Part shown: one piece after another, positions 11,096-23,558 of the stretch
Position numbering within the stretch: position 1 is the first letter of the stretch
Layout of the letters: every line of letters begins with the position of its first letter
From: Tremella fuciformis
Taxonomy: Eukaryota; Basidiomycota; Tremellomycetes; Tremellales; Tremellaceae
Assembly: GCA_032768795.1 (NCBI GenBank)
Contig: CP136493.1
Location: 930,001-994,000, forward strand
DNA: 64,000 nt
Reading direction: 5' to 3'
Position numbers and translations under genes: made by a program
Notes under the pieces: generated by a model
What the model was told of the DNA's origin: nothing
The model's database searches: none
What the model saw: only the letters and a program-made list of their open reading frames with translations

Positions 11096-11611
11096 GTTGC
11101 CGCGACTATGTGCTGTGAGCCGCGAACAAGAGAACGACTATGGTGTCGCAGTCTGAGTCGATGTCAGGAGTCGAAGAGGAGAGCTTTCGCTTCCGAGACC
11201 CTCCGCCCTGCCGTTGTCGAGGAGCGCCCCATGCGCCGCTAGTGCCTTTTGGGGTCCTTTCTAGGTAGCTGTACTCCAGATCAGAAGGACAGTCAGCCAT
11301 CGCTGTCCAATACTCTGGCCATAGCGAGAGCCCTCCATGCTGCACGCCATGGTCTGCCAATGAAAGGGCAAAGGGAAATCAGTCGCGGCCCCACACCTGC
11401 CTGCCCTTGCCATCCCGCGAATTACTTCATCGCCGAAATAGACTAAGAGAACAGCAATCTCGGTCTATCGGGCATGCAGGTCTGGCGGCGACAACGCGAC
11501 TACGCGAGGGCTCGCCGCAATGCCGCTGAGCCAGGGGGCCGAGCATGACCGCAATGAGGACGGGTCGACTTCTTCTTCACTTCTCTTCTGGCAGACGAGC
11601 GGACGGGCGAC
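11096..11611. promoter_or_regulatory. Divergent promoter, F-box-like gene and UGT
   Basis: About 515 bases between head-to-head genes. No supportable coding frame and no recognised regulatory site. Confidence 0.35.
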
Positions 11612-13640
11612 ATGGCGACCAACGGGTATCCCGAGCCGCTACACTACCTCGTCATCACCTACCCAGCGTAAGCCGGCCTCTTGAGGGTCTCATGGGGGCA
11701 GAGACTGATGGTAGATGGGCGCACCTGCGCACGCTCATGGGACTCTGCCACTCGCTGTGCAATCTCAACCCGTCTCTCCACCTCACCATCCTCGTCCCTG
11801 CCAACCGAGCCACCGCCGCCGCTGTCGAGCGGGAACAGTACCCCCCGATATCAAACCCCGAGCGCGTGCGCTATGTGCACTACGGTACAGACATGCAGAA
11901 GCGAGAGGGGATGTACGGCCAGAGAGGAGGGTACCGGAACGAGTGCATCGAGTGGCTCACGCCATTCACGGAACCGCTCCTCAAAGTCAGTCCAGTCGCT
12001 GCTCGCACGGGCACCACGACGAAGCTGATGCGCAGCTCGAGCCTTTGACAGACTCGATACATGGGGAGAAGGTCGAGCTGTTCCAGATCCCCTTCAGCGT
12101 CGTGATTAGCGATATCACTTGCGGCTCTTGGAGCGCGGGGCTGAAGCAGGCCATGGGGAAGAAGCGGGGCGAGGGGCCGCTCTTGCTGGGTCTTGGGCCG
12201 TACAACTCGGCGCTTCTGGCTGCGTGAGTAACTCGCAAGGAGAAGACGAGGCGGAGCTGAGAGATAGCGTCTTTGTGCCTGGCTACGGGGATGTTCTCGC
12301 CAAGGTCGAACACATTGTAGCGGAGTCCGGGGAGGATATGGAGCTGAGGGAGAAGCTGGCAGATGAAGTGGGTTTATGCTGTCACGACTTTCGCACCATG
12401 ACTGATTGCAGATCCTGGCAAACAACGACGAGCTTGTTCAGATTCCAAACTTATGGCCATACCGTACGTCTCCACTCAGCTGGGTGCCTGTTCTCGCTGA
12501 TATGTAGACTTGTACGAGGCGAACCCTGTCCAGACTGGTGAGTCGAATCGGTACAGCACTGTGTCGGAACTGATGGCAGAATCGGTCGTGCAGCGCATAC
12601 CCATGATGGCGGGCATCGGCAAGATGTTGCCAGTATGGACAGAGGGGTTCATCGTGACATGGCCTCACGAGTTCGGCAAGGACATTCACGAAGCTGCGGC
12701 AGCCAGAGTGAGGACCACTGTCCAAGCGCGGAATGTGGTGCTGAATCAGTAGTTTGGGCTTATGTTCTTTGTCGGCCCGCAGTACCCTTTCCTCGCTGGC
12801 AACGAATGGGCTATTGAGCATGAAGAGGGGGAGTGCAAGGCGTACCTCGACAACGCGTTGGCCGAGGAAGGAGAAAAGAGTGTATTATACATCAGGTGAG
12901 ATTCAATTTGGGTGCTCTTCTGACCGGGATCTGAGCCCAGCTTTGGTTCGATCCTATTTGCGCCGACCAAGGACCAGCTCATCCTCCTTCTCGACGTGCT
13001 CGAGGAGCTCGGGCGGAGATATATTCTCGTCATGGGTAACCTCAATCCAGACGTGCGGCCAGGCATCGAGGAGGTCATGCAGGCCAGAGTTGGTAAGGGG
13101 AAGAATAAGGGACTGCTGGTCAAGTGGGCGCCTCAGCGGACGGTGTTGAGTCACCCAGTAAGCCATGCGACTCCTTGTCCTGGCACCACGCTGAGATCAG
13201 GCTACCGGGCTGTTCTTGACGCATGGCGGCAGCAACTCTGTCATGGAGTCCATCTTGCTCAAGATGCCGATGGGTAAGTCGATCCACGTGCAGGTAGTCA
13301 GTCAGTCTGACTAGCAGCCGTCTGGCCAGCAGGCTTCGACCAGCCGTACATCGCCAACGAGATCGATCAACTTGGTTGCGGCTACGAGCTCCTGCAGATC
13401 CGCGAGGGTCCCAATGTCGGCCGGCCTTGCGCGCGAAACGGCGTCGTCCCCGAAGGCAAGCCCGAGGCGCTGAGAACCGAGTTCCTTAAGGTCTTTGCGG
13501 ACATGGACAGTGAATTGATCCGGCGTCTGAGGACACGGGTGGTAGAGATTAGAGACACGATCGTGGAGGATTGGTCGAAAGGAGGGAGTCACGAGTCCAT
13601 GCTTGAGCTCAGCCGCCTCGGCGCCAAGCAGATCATGTAG
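11612..13640 (+). CDS. UDP-glycosyltransferase (GT1 family)
   Basis: Transfers a sugar from a UDP-sugar to a small acceptor (sterol, lipid or xenobiotic). The gene is broken by about nine short introns, for example 11668-11714. The N-terminal domain begins LHYLVITYPA and continues WAHLRTLMGLCHSL. The central part has FGLMFFVGPQYPFLAG. The donor-binding half carries VLYISFGSILFAPTKDQL, the signature WAPQRTVLSHPATGLFLTHGGSNSVMES split over exons, and MAVWPAGFDQPYIANEI. Stop at 13638-13640. It has no clear signal peptide or C-terminal membrane anchor, unlike animal UGTs. Acceptor unknown. Confidence 0.85.
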
Positions 13641-13880
13641 AGCTGGCGATACATACATGAGCGTTGTATATATTGACAGACATGCTGTTTTTGGCCACCC
13701 TGAGGATGGTGACCGACCGGGAGGGTCTACCACGTTCGTCACTGACTCCACTCACAGTCACCTACCGACTTTTCATCCTCATTGCTTCACAAAAGCGCAG
13801 CCTCACTCACGAACGCACTCGCGATGCGCCCATAGCGTACACACATCCCGCTCTGACAGATATCGTCGACTGTGCATACC

Positions 13881-15767
13881 ATGTCCGACTCGCCGCCGCG
13901 CTACGACCCCCCCTTGGGCCCACACGACCACCATGACGACCCGAGTCACGCCTCGCCCGATCCCGGCGCCACCTATCGCCAGCCGTCCTCCCCTCGCGTG
14001 ACCTTTCACCCCAGTGGCAAAGGCGGCCGGCCGCGTATACGCCGCAAGGGCACGTCCCTAATGGACGAGATCCTCCCCGTGCCGTCGACCCCGCTGCTGG
14101 GGGAGGAGCTGCACTACGAGCCCGACAGCGATCGGTATACGTGGCCCGTCCTGCGCCGGCTGGTTTCGGTCGGTATACTGGTCGTCTTCCTCTCGACCGT
14201 CGTCTTCCTCGCGAGCACTTCTTCGACGGCACATGCGCGCGGGGCGCTCAGCAAGACGTTTGGCTTGCAAAGCGCGTCCGGCGATGGGCTCGATGTTGAG
14301 GTACCGAGTGCCGCATCGGCAGAAGGGGAGGTGGACGCGAGTGGGAAGGGCAAGAATAAAGGTGGGCAGCAGAGCAGGCGCTGGGACGAGTGGCTCATGA
14401 CAGATTTCGAAAAGTACACCACGCTCAGAACTCTACCTGGGGACATCTCCAAGCTCGGCAAGCGGCTCATCTTCATCGGCGACGTGCACGGATCGTATGA
14501 TCCCCTCCAGCGCCTGATGGACAAGCTCGACTACGACCGCGACAAGGGGGACACGTTGATACATGTCGGCGATCTCATCGCCAAGGGCTCGAAGAACCAA
14601 GAGGTCTTGGACTGGATGCGCACGAACAAGATCCTCGGCGTGAGGGGCAACCACGACCAGCCAGTGAGTACCGCGAATTCCTCATGAGCGGCTGTCTGAC
14701 CGCGGTAGGTGATCCAGTGGCGTGCGTGGATGGAGTGGGCAGGCGGTGATAGCTGGGAGCAGTATGTGGACGACCTTGAATCGGGCAGGGAGAGCGCGGC
14801 GATCATGACCCTGCAGAAGAGCGGCAAGATGTTCCCGAAAGGCTGGGAGTGGAAGGGTGAACACTGGTCTCTGGCAAGGTGCTCAGTCTGCTGGATGATC
14901 TGAACAGGTAGCTGACTGCGCAGGAACATCAAAGCCTCCAACTATGCGTACCTCCTATCCTTGCCGCTCGTCCTGCATTTCCCGGCCCTGCATTCGTTTG
15001 TCGTCCATGCTGGTCTCTTGCCCGCCAACCCGCTCAAGTCGTCCTCTGAGGCGTCTCAGCCCCTCATCGCAACAGACTCGGCGGCTTCAAGCACCTCCGC
15101 CGCCTCTTCAAACTCTCGTATCAAAGAGGAGATCTCGCTTCTCTTCGATGTGCCACAGAACACCGACCCGTGGAATCTCATCAACATGCGTTCGGTCTAC
15201 GAGAGCGGCAAGAAGATCGGTGAAGTCACCAAGAGCGGTAAAAAGGGTACGCCGTGGAGCGAGATTTGGAATAGGGAGATGGATCGGTGCGATGGGCCAG
15301 GGGAGTGGGCGACGTCGGACACAACCGAAGCGCAAGCCGAGGGGGAACATGAGGAGGATGTGAAAATCGAAGTTGACGAGGGAGCAGAAGTCGACGAGAC
15401 GGAAGTCATTGAGAGGGAACTGGCCGGTGTGGCGGCTGGCACGGATGCGGCGAAGAAGAAGCTGTCGTGCTCGCCAGTCACGGTCATCTATGGGCACGCG
15501 GGTGAGTCTTGTTCAGCGTCATACTCACGCCGGCTGATGAACAGCCGGCCGAGGACTGGACATTAAGCCTTTCAGCAAGGGAATCGATACTGGTTGTGTG
15601 GTGAGCCAAGTCAAGCTTGTCTGGTCCACTTTGCTGATGAGCAGTACGGCAAACAGCTGACTGCGCTTGTCCTTGGCGACACTTCGGGCCTTGAGGGCGA
15701 GACGGTCCGAGTGGGTGACAACGAGGGTTTGCTCGTCAGTGTCGAGTGCGGCAAAGGCGGCGTGTAA
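13881..15767 (+). CDS. PPN2: Zn-dependent vacuolar endopolyphosphatase-like phosphoesterase
   Basis: Calcineurin-like metallophosphoesterase related to yeast Ppn2, which cleaves polyphosphate in the vacuole. Start ATG 13881; introns at 14664-14708, 14879-14923 and two near 15500-15645. A cytosolic Pro/Ser-rich tail is followed by one membrane segment (LVSVGILVVFLSTVVFLAS, residues about 95-115), so it is a type II membrane protein. Metal-site motifs in order are GDVHGSYDPL, GDLIAKG, GNHDQ, HAGLLP and YGHA-x-RGL. An acidic low-complexity insert (about residues 460-500) precedes the last motif. The Ppn2 name rests on the TM plus phosphoesterase architecture; other phosphatases of this fold are possible. 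Confidence 0.8.
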
Positions 15768-15856
15768 TCTCAACATGACATCGTTAGAGCGGTAGATCAT
15801 AAGCTTGTTGTAGTGTATTCATGCCCATGCCCACGCCCAATGCCATCAAGGCGTGC

Positions 15857-16663
15857 TTAGGTTGCCGTCGGCGCTGTCTCCCTCGACTGCGCGCGCTTCA
15901 ACTTGTCCTCCTCCCTCTTCCTACGCGCCTCCTTCCTCTCGTCCTTGTCCATCTTGCGCTTGACCTCCCTCTCCTCCACCTCTGTCCTCACCGCCTTCCT
16001 GATCTTCTCGTCCGGCCCATAGTAACAGACCCACGCCGTCTTCGTCTTCATATCGTCCCTCCACCGCGCGCCCACACCCTGCAGCACCTCCTCAAACACC
16101 CCCACCACCGCCTCCTTCGCCTCGTCGCCAATCCGCCTCGTGTCCCCCTGGCGCGGCGCAAAGGCCAGCTGCACCCGATCGCCCCTCTCGAGCATCTGGC
16201 GCGCGAGCTCGGCCTTGTGTCGCAGGTCCCCCTCCGCGGCGGTCCACGAGACCTGCACCTCCTTTTCCTCGGGGGCGAGCTTGCGTCGCGCCCGCGCCCT
16301 CTGCTCGGCCTTGAGCTGCCGCAGGCGCTCTTCTTCCCGGTCGAGGACCTTGACGATGGGCGGAGAGTGCGACACGAGCTGCAGGAAGTGCGTGGCGGGA
16401 TCGTAGCTCCTCAAGAGGGCGTTGAGCGGTGTGGGCGCAGAGAGGGACGAGTCGGCCTGGACGAGCTGGACTTGGCGGTAGGGGATCTGTCGGTCTCGCG
16501 GCAACGGGGTATCGGACTGGCGGGGCGAGCTGCTGGCAAGGGAGCGGTGCTGCAGCCGTGGCGGTAGCGCTAGCCGGGGGCGAGGCACTTGTCTCGACGG
16601 GCCAGCAATGGCGCTTGTAATATGAGAGAAGGCCCTGCTGCCCTCCACAGCCCTGCGCAGCAT
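15857..16663 (-). CDS. AIM23: Mitochondrial translation initiation factor IF-3
   Basis: Acts on the small mitoribosomal subunit during translation initiation. Single exon, 268 residues, start ATG 16663. The first about 50 residues are Arg/Ser-rich with few acids, a typical mitochondrial presequence. The IF3-N part reads PYRQVQLV then TPLNALLRSYDPATHFLQLVS; the IF3-C part has KEVQVSWTAAEGDLRHKAE and RGDRVQLAFAPRQG. A long Lys/Arg/Glu helix ends the protein. Fungal homologs are named Aim23. The gene shares an intergenic region with the RhoGAP gene on the other strand. Confidence 0.85.
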   Translation of the reverse strand: MLRRAVEGSRAFSHITSAIAGPSRQVPRPRLALPPRLQHRSLASSSPRQSDTPLPRDRQIPYRQVQLVQADSSLSAPTPLNALLRSYDPATHFLQLVSHSPPIVKVLDREEERLRQLKAEQRARARRKLAPEEKEVQVSWTAAEGDLRHKAELARQMLERGDRVQLAFAPRQGDTRRIGDEAKEAVVGVFEEVLQGVGARWRDDMKTKTAWVCYYGPDEKIRKAVRTEVEEREVKRKMDKDERKEARRKREEDKLKRAQSRETAPTAT

Positions 16664-17111
16664 GTTGCCTGTGCTGCTCAAGTGAAATGTGCAGTTGTTA
16701 GTGGTGAAATGGGTGAAATGGTCGTGAACAGTTGACCCGTGCCTGAACGTTGTCCCGGCCAGATCACCCATCATCCTCCCTTCCACAGGCGACGTTGCTT
16801 CCTGTCTCACGACTCTCGCGCATCCCAGATCGCGCTTCGTTGCCTGCTCAGAGTCAACGAAAGCACCGCTCGTACCCGGCACCGCAGCCTCGAGCGACGA
16901 CCTCGACTCGGATCCGGCGGGGAGCAGCTATTCGAGCCGGTGAGTTCGCGTGGCCTCGGTCTCGCTTGCTTTCCTCCATCAGCCTGCCCCCTTCACTCGC
17001 CTATCAGCTTCTTCTCGGCCTGGAGGCACACGGCTGACCGTGTACAGGCACGCCGATTTCGTATCTGTACCCTCAATCTGGCTGGAGACCCCGCTCCTTG
17101 CCATACGCAGC
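16664..17111. promoter_or_regulatory. Divergent promoter, AIM23-like and RGD1-like genes
   Basis: About 450 bases. A GTGAGT at 16939 followed by a TGTACAG at about 17047 could be a 5'-UTR intron of the RhoGAP gene. No coding support. Confidence 0.35.
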
Positions 17112-19854
17112 ATGGCGACCATGGCTGCTGGACAGACGCAGGGGCAAGGGAGACCAAGCATGGACTTGGATGGGGAGTATGGCCCGTCGCCCAAGACAGC
17201 CGACGCCAGTTCTTTCCAGGCGTTCGGAGGAGACGCCTTCAGGACGCCTCGGCAATGTGCGTCTCCCCTCCTCTCGGAATACAGGTGACGCTCACTCTAC
17301 AGCGCACGACTCGACATTCCAATCCTCGCACTCTTCCCCGGCGCGACAAGGATCCGTCCCGCCCCTCGTACACGCCTCGTCCTCTCAGTCTTCTTCGCAG
17401 ACCCGCCCCGAGTCCATCTACTCCGAGACGAACACCCTTCAACGGCCAAGTCTGGACGAGGCGCGTTTCTCTGCTGCCGCCGCGCTGGGTTATGGATCCA
17501 ATGGGGCCAAGGACGACGTCGTGCCGGTCGGATTCGATGAGGCCGTCTTGCGGGGGCTGTGCGAGATGGACGTGAGCGGCCTCCCTTGAGACCCGATAGC
17601 CAGCTGACGGGATGTAGGGGGCGCTGCCTCTGCTCGCCGATCGCATCAAGCAGTCTATAGCATCCTGCAAGGTAAGCTCTCCTGTTTGAAGTTTAAGCTG
17701 ACAGCCCAGCAAGTAGCCGTGTTCTTCCGTTCGCGCGCAGATATCGAGGACAAGTATGCTCGATCACTGGCGGATCTGTGTCGCAATACTTCCGATGTCT
17801 ATGCACGGGCAGACTGCAAGGCCGGGTAATTCACTTAGACACCTTGCTAGCCTGGACGCTGAGACGCAGCACCTTTGTCAACGCTTACCAGGGCTCGCTC
17901 AAATTGCAAGACCAGCTCGCACAAAATCGCATGCGCTTCGCTCAGCGCTTGAACGAGATGTCGGACGAGCTTCTACAGTTGGCGCGGGAAGGAGAGCGGC
18001 TCAGGAAGCTGCATAAAGAGAATGGCATGCGGTATCAGGGAATCCTACAAGAGAGCGAGATGGTCATGGAGAAGGTCAGCTCGATCTAGTGGTTGGAAGC
18101 CAGCTGACGTCAGGCCAAGGCGCGTTTTGACGCCACCGCCGAAGAGCTGGAACGGGTACTCGTGGCGAAGGAGGGCGAGTCGTACAAGGACTCAGGCATG
18201 CGTTCGTCCACGTCAATGTCGTCGACGGGCACGTCGAGCTCTGGCGGAACCGGAACCGTAGGAGGGAAGCGCGGTCTAGGCAAAGGTTTGGCAAAAGGCA
18301 TGTTCAAAGGCAAAGGCCCTGCATCAATGGCGAGGCAAGAAGAAGATGTGCGCGCTCGGATGGGTCAGGCGAGCGAGACGTTCCGGAAAGCCGTACTGGA
18401 GAGTCAGGCATTGCGGCAGGAGTATTTCAATTTTCAGCAGCCGAAGATCCTACGAGTCAGCTAGAAGTTGTCGCAACTCTGCTCAAGCTGACATTCAGCT
18501 GCTCAAAGAGTGCGCGGACGAGCTGGACATGGGCACGCAATATCATTTGACTAGATTCGCCTTTCTATACGAGTCAACGGCTGTCAGCGACGGCACCGTC
18601 TTGAATCCGCTGAACGCTCCTGATGAAGGTGCGTTAGCTCCCTGCAATAGACCCCGATCTGACCTCGGCAGGTCCTGGCCTCAAAGCGATCCTCGAGGGG
18701 ATTGACAACCGGACGGACTTCAAGTCGTACATGCAGAACTACACGGTAGCGCGGGGGCAGCCAAGGGGTCCAAGAAGAGAAGGGCCCTATGATGAGGGCT
18801 TCGTGAGCTTGTCTGCTTGAGTTAGACTCGATAGAATGGCTGAGCCTCAGCTGCCACCATTACCTCCGCATGTCCAGAGAAGTCAAGACTCGTTGGCCGC
18901 GCAACAAACACAAATGTCACAAATACCTTCCACAAACGGACATCCGGCTGGTCCACCGCCAGGAAGTCAATGGCCGCAAGGACAAGCTGAGGAGTATGTC
19001 GTGTCTGGCTTGCCGGCGTCGACAGGAGCGACCTTTGGCGTGGATCTTGGCGAGCAGCTCGAGCGGGACGGGACCGAAGTACCAAAGGTCCTTCAGAAGC
19101 TCACTGAGGCTATCGAGGCGTACGGACTCGAGTCGATGGGCATATATCGACTATCAGGCATGACGTCAAAGGTGCAATCCCTCAAGCAGGCGTTGGACAG
19201 AGGCGAGCGTCCAGCCCCTCTTGTCAAGACCTACTAACGATGTAGACATCGACAACACCGACGTCATGTCGGACGAATGGAGCGCTGATATCAATGTCGT
19301 CTCGAGCGCACTGAAGCTGTGGTTCCGAGAGCTCCCAGAGCCGTTGTTGACGTACTCGCTCTACCATCAGTTCATCGACGCTGCACGTGAGTCTATACCC
19401 GGGAAGTGCAAGATCCCAAACTGAGAAGCAGGATATGAGAATGATCGATTGCGGCATATCCGGCTGCACGAGCAGGTCAACGAGCTGCCGGACGCCAACT
19501 ATACCACCCTCAAATTCTTCATGGGACATTTGGACAAGTCAGCTAGAGGGTGATTGTGTCAGGCCGAGCTGATAGAGTAGAATACGGCAAAAGGGCTCTA
19601 TCAACCAGATGTCCGTGTCAAATCTCAGCATTGTTTTCGGTCCCACCCTGCTTGGCGCACCGCCAGATCAGGGCGGACTGAACTTGGAGCACATGAGCTT
19701 TCAGTGCAAGGTGGGCTGTCGTATCGGCGTGCGAGTTCGCATATTCAGCGCTAATCCCTAGGCGATCGAGACCATCTTGCAGAAATACCACGAGATCTTT
19801 GTCGAGGAAGAGGCGGGTAGCGAAGAGCTAGACCAGGCGCCGGCGCCGGAATGA
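17112..19854 (+). CDS. RGD1: F-BAR and RhoGAP domain protein, Rgd1-type
   Basis: Membrane-curving GTPase-activating protein for Rho-type GTPases at sites of polarised growth. About a dozen short introns; clear ones include 17257-17301, 17572-17617, 17826-17869 and 18075-18113, and all junctions checked stay in frame. After a Ser-rich N-terminus the F-BAR region begins near RADIEDKYARSLADLC, continues through TFVNAYQGSLKLQDQLAQ and QRLNEMSDELLQLA, and includes a Gly/Lys-rich insert. The RhoGAP domain holds GVDLGEQLERDG, the arginine-finger segment MGIYRLSG, ALKLWFRELPEPLLTY, and NLSIVFGPTLLG. Domain order matches yeast Rgd1. Stop at 19852-19854. Confidence 0.9.
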
Positions 19855-19928
19855 GTGTTGACGGGATGTGCGTACACGATCATCCACCCGCCTGCGAGCA
19901 GGCATGCATGCGGGTTGTCTTTCTTCTC

Positions 19929-21168
19929 TCAGAAGCGCAAGACCTTTCCCTCCCTCGAGCTCTGCCGCGCGAGGTCTATAATTCGCAAATCCGTCACCGC
20001 ATCATCCATGTTGACGGGTGTAGACCCCCCGCGTACAGCGTCCACCACTGCGCGCCAGTAGCCCCCAAAGTCCCCTGGGACCTGCTTGATCTGCCCGACC
20101 CACACGCCGTCCTTGAGGACTTGCCCCTCGTCCACCTTGTCCTGCGTCCACAGCGTCCCGACATTCGCCGCCTCGGTCCCGTAAGCGGGGTCGGACGGCT
20201 TCATCCCGCTGTGCAGCTGGTCCTCCTGCGGATCCATGCCAAAGGTCATGTACGAGCCCTTTGTCCCGCGCGCAAAGAGTTTGAGGGAGCGGTTCATGAG
20301 GCTGATACTGCTGCCTGTCACCAGGACGCTGCGGGCTGAGTCGGCATAGCGCAGCACGACGCGATAGTCGTCTTCCGAGAATTCCCCTTCCTCTGCGACT
20401 GCGGCCACGCCGGGCCGCAGCGCCCTGAACTGGCCCCAGACCGTCTGCGGCACGCCGAAGAGCGCCACGGCCTGGTCGATGGAGTGTATGCCCACATTGA
20501 CCAGCGTGCCGCGGCCGGGCGCCCACCCGGGCTGGGTATCGCCCGTTACGTGGGCGGGGAGGTGCATGTCCATGTGCAGCTCGAGGTCGGTGAGCTCGCC
20601 GAGGGCGCCGAGATCCATCAGTCTGCGCAGCGTGAGGAAGTCGGTGTCGTAGCGCCTGTCTGGCTCTCAGCTCCTCATGACTGCTGTGAGATAGAAGGAG
20701 AGGGCACTTTGGAACGGTATGACCAGCTTGCCGCTGGCCTTGGCGGCCGCGACGACATGCGCGGCCTCGGCCGTAGTGGGGCACAGGGGCTTCTCACACA
20801 CGACCGCCTTGACTACGAGTCAGCGCCCCTGGTCTTATCTATGTGAGGAAAAGGGAGAGGGGGGAGGGCACACCGTTCGGCATCGCGAGGCAGCGCAGGG
20901 TGTAGGGCCCATGGGTGTCGTGCCACGTAGTGACCACGACCAGCTCGACCGCCGTGTCAGTGACAAAGTCGTCGATGGTCGTATAGTGCGCCGCGGCGGG
21001 GTAGTCGAGCGTGCAGTGCCGCTTGCCCTCTTTGGGCGCGTGGTCGCGCTGGAGGAAGGCGACGACTTGCAGGTCGGGCGAGAGGTCGATGAATGGGAGG
21101 TGGAAGGTGTGGGCAGAGTTGCCGTACCCCAGCACGCCGACCTTGATGGGTGCGCTTGCGCGGGACAT
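19929..21168 (-). CDS. NAD(P)-dependent oxidoreductase, Gfo/Idh/MocA family
   Basis: Cytosolic dehydrogenase of the glucose-fructose oxidoreductase/inositol dehydrogenase family. Start ATG 21168. The Rossmann fold is KVGVLGYGNSAHTFHLPF; the family motif CEKPL lies in exon 2; exon 3 begins RRYDTDFLTLRRL. The catalytic-region helix reads LVNVGIHSIDQAVALFG, with the usual His after Gly-Ile. Two short introns near 20820-20880 and 20655-20700. Substrate cannot be predicted; closest general resemblance is to yeast and bacterial broad-range members with the same GYGNSAHTFH nucleotide loop. Confidence 0.88.
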
Positions 21169-21468
21169 GGTGTCAGTACTCAGCGGCACGGTGTAGGGGG
21201 TGATGATTGATCATCCCTCGTCTTATAGACTTGGTCATCTGAGATATCGCACTGCCAGCTGGTGAGAGCGAGCGAAGCGACGAATATCAGAGAGCCGAAA
21301 GCGAGAACGGCTAATCGCAATCGTCACCTTAAAAGTTATACGTGATGACCGCCGCTCTTCCGCATACCCACACTATGCGGAATAGAGACATCGCTCAGTA
21401 CAATGGACGATTGAGTGAAGGATCACATCGCTTGCATCATCCTATCTGCCACTCTGCTCCTGCGAAGC

Positions 21469-22302
21469 CTAAGGCTGCAGAGATGCGGGGAAGGTGCCGT
21501 TCTCAACCTGCTCGTCCCACTTGCCGGCCTGGGCATCAGCGACTCTTCCTGACTCGATACGTCATCTCAGCCTCACCCATTCGTCTGCCCGTCAGCTTTG
21601 CCCGTTGCATAGTGCAAAACAAGAAGCGAGGAAGGCGTGGAGATCTCGCCTGAAAGTAGGACAGGTGGACTCACTCGGGCATAGCGAGCGGTAGGCGCGC
21701 TTGAACTGCTGGCACGGGGCAAACTCCTCTCCCTTGGCGTTGACACACTTGTGGTAGTCGACGTAGTTTTGCTAACGGTCAGCTAGGCCCGTTGTGCGAG
21801 CCTTTCGAAGTCGGTGCAGATCGGCCACAAGGCGATTGGAAGAATGTCGTAACATCCGGTGATGCTCCATCGCGATGACATGGGCATGATTTCTCCATTG
21901 CCAGATTCCACAACATGACGCAACCCGGATCAGAGGGAAGGCTCGAAGGAAACCAGTCGACTCACCCAGCTGTGTTGTCCAAAGAGGAGAAAGCATTAGC
22001 TGGCGCGAATAGGGTTCTCCCTCTTCACTCACCAGTGCTTGGTCTGGTTCTGGTTCGGGAACCGGGCGCTGCACGTGAGCTGAGGATCACGGTCCAACAA
22101 TCTGTCAGCTCACTCGAAGCCAGCGGTCTGAAGCTGGAAACGTCAGCTCATGACCTCCAATCTCCGTGTCTTCCTCGCCCCGGATCAAAACGTCCCGGGC
22201 GGTGTTGGGTGAGAAAGGGGGTCGGCACATACCACGTAGGTCCTAGATCGTCAGTTTGGCTCTAGGTTTTTCTGTTGTTGGGTCTCACTTCTCTTCGGCC
22301 AT
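21469..22302 (-). CDS. COX12: Cytochrome c oxidase subunit VIb (Cox12), eight tiny exons
   Basis: Small twin-cysteine subunit of respiratory complex IV, on the intermembrane-space side. Exons on the minus strand: 22302-22289 (14 nt), 22242-22233 (10), 22133-22114 (20), 22068-22033 (36), 21969-21966 (4), 21771-21675 (97), 21584-21577 (8) and 21528-21469 (60). The total is 249 nt, 82 residues. Every junction has GT-AG ends and keeps frame. The 4-nt exon CTGG completes the invariant HCWQNY. The 8-nt exon ACGAATGG completes SLCPNEWAGKWDEQ. Without these microexons both highly conserved segments are broken. The remaining twin motif is DYHKCVNAKGEEFAPC. Assignment to Cox12 is secure; exon choice is by frame and family fit. 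Confidence 0.9.
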
Positions 22303-22557
22303 GTTGAGCTGCTGTGCGACAGATGATATGCTGGAAGTTAGAGGTGGACTGTTGCCCGTGTCGATGGAGGAACAGCCTCTCGATCCGGAAGTTTCCGCTC
22401 GTGCCTATTTATCCTACTTCTCGAGCCTAAACGGCCATCCAAGTCGTGGGTGGCCAATGGATTCGCTACCTTTTCAGCATCTGTCACTTTGTAATACCAC
22501 CCGCTCGTCAAGCTAGCACATTGCGAGGAGCGCGAAAAGGACCAGATAAGCAGCAAC

Positions 22558-23342
22558 ATGTCTAGAACGCTCGACAATGCCAATCCGACGATCTTCGCCG
22601 CGCCCGCCGCGGCACCTTCGTCCTCGCGACGCAAATCGCCCAAGTCCATGTTGTGGGACGAAGACTCTGCAGCCTGGGAAGAGGAAGAGGCAAGTGGATC
22701 CGAGGAGAGAGAAGAGATCGACGCGGAGGAGGTGTATGGTGAGCATCGACACGCCCCGGTCGCTCCCTCTGCTTTCGACTAAAGATTGCCGCTGTTGAAT
22801 GCTTGTAGGTGATGACTCATGCTGACGTTCAGATCTCTTGAGGAGCATCACCGACCCCGAGCACCCCGTGACTCTGGAGCAGCTCCGTGTCGTACAGCCT
22901 GGGGATGTGCAGGTATCCGGAAACAGGGTGCTGGTCTACCTGACCCCTACCATCCCACATTGCTCCATGTCCACTCTGATCGGTGGGTCTTCCACCCCGC
23001 TGCCTCGTCCCGTCCCACAAACCCATCAACGACGCTGTTCAACACTTCATCCGCGCAACTATCATGGTAAACCTGGCTTTTGTGCTGACTCCAGGTTTGT
23101 CGCTGCGTGTGCGACTTCTCCGCGCGCTGCCATCCCGATTCCGCGTCGACATCCGGATCAAAGAAGGCATGCACCAATCTGAGCATGCTGTCAACAAGCA
23201 GCTCAACGACAAAGAGCGAGTGCAGGCTGCGCTGGAGAACCAGCATCTCTTGCAAGTGGTGGAAGGATGTCTGGCGACGGCGGGCAAGCGGGGCGCTGTA
23301 GAGGGGCAAGAGGCGGACAAGTACAGCTTTGCGGCCGTTTAG
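22558..23342 (+). CDS. CIA2: Cytosolic iron-sulfur assembly targeting factor (MIP18 family)
   Basis: Component of the CIA targeting complex that hands Fe-S clusters to nuclear and cytosolic apoproteins. Exons 22558-22738, 22833-22982 and 23095-23342. After an acidic N-terminal tail the MIP18 domain reads [34 protein letters not shown] (with the conserved reactive Cys), and [20 protein letters not shown]. The C-terminus [14 protein letters not shown] is typical of FAM96/Cia2. Intron 2 is 112 nt, longer than most here. Confidence 0.92.
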
Positions 23343-23558
23343 CGCCTCTCCAAGACGAGGGCAGAGGTCCAGAGCATGCGATGTGTATCTGTTCTGGTGG
23401 TGTTGAAGGTGTTGTAGCCATATGCATCCTTCTCGTCTGCAACGGCTGCGTTGCAGGCGAAGATTGATGGTGGTTGGTGTTTGGAGGTGGAGGTGGTCCT
23501 CTCAGCGGAAATTTCGGTGGTCTCCATACATTTGTCTAACTTCTCTGGTCCTGGCAGT

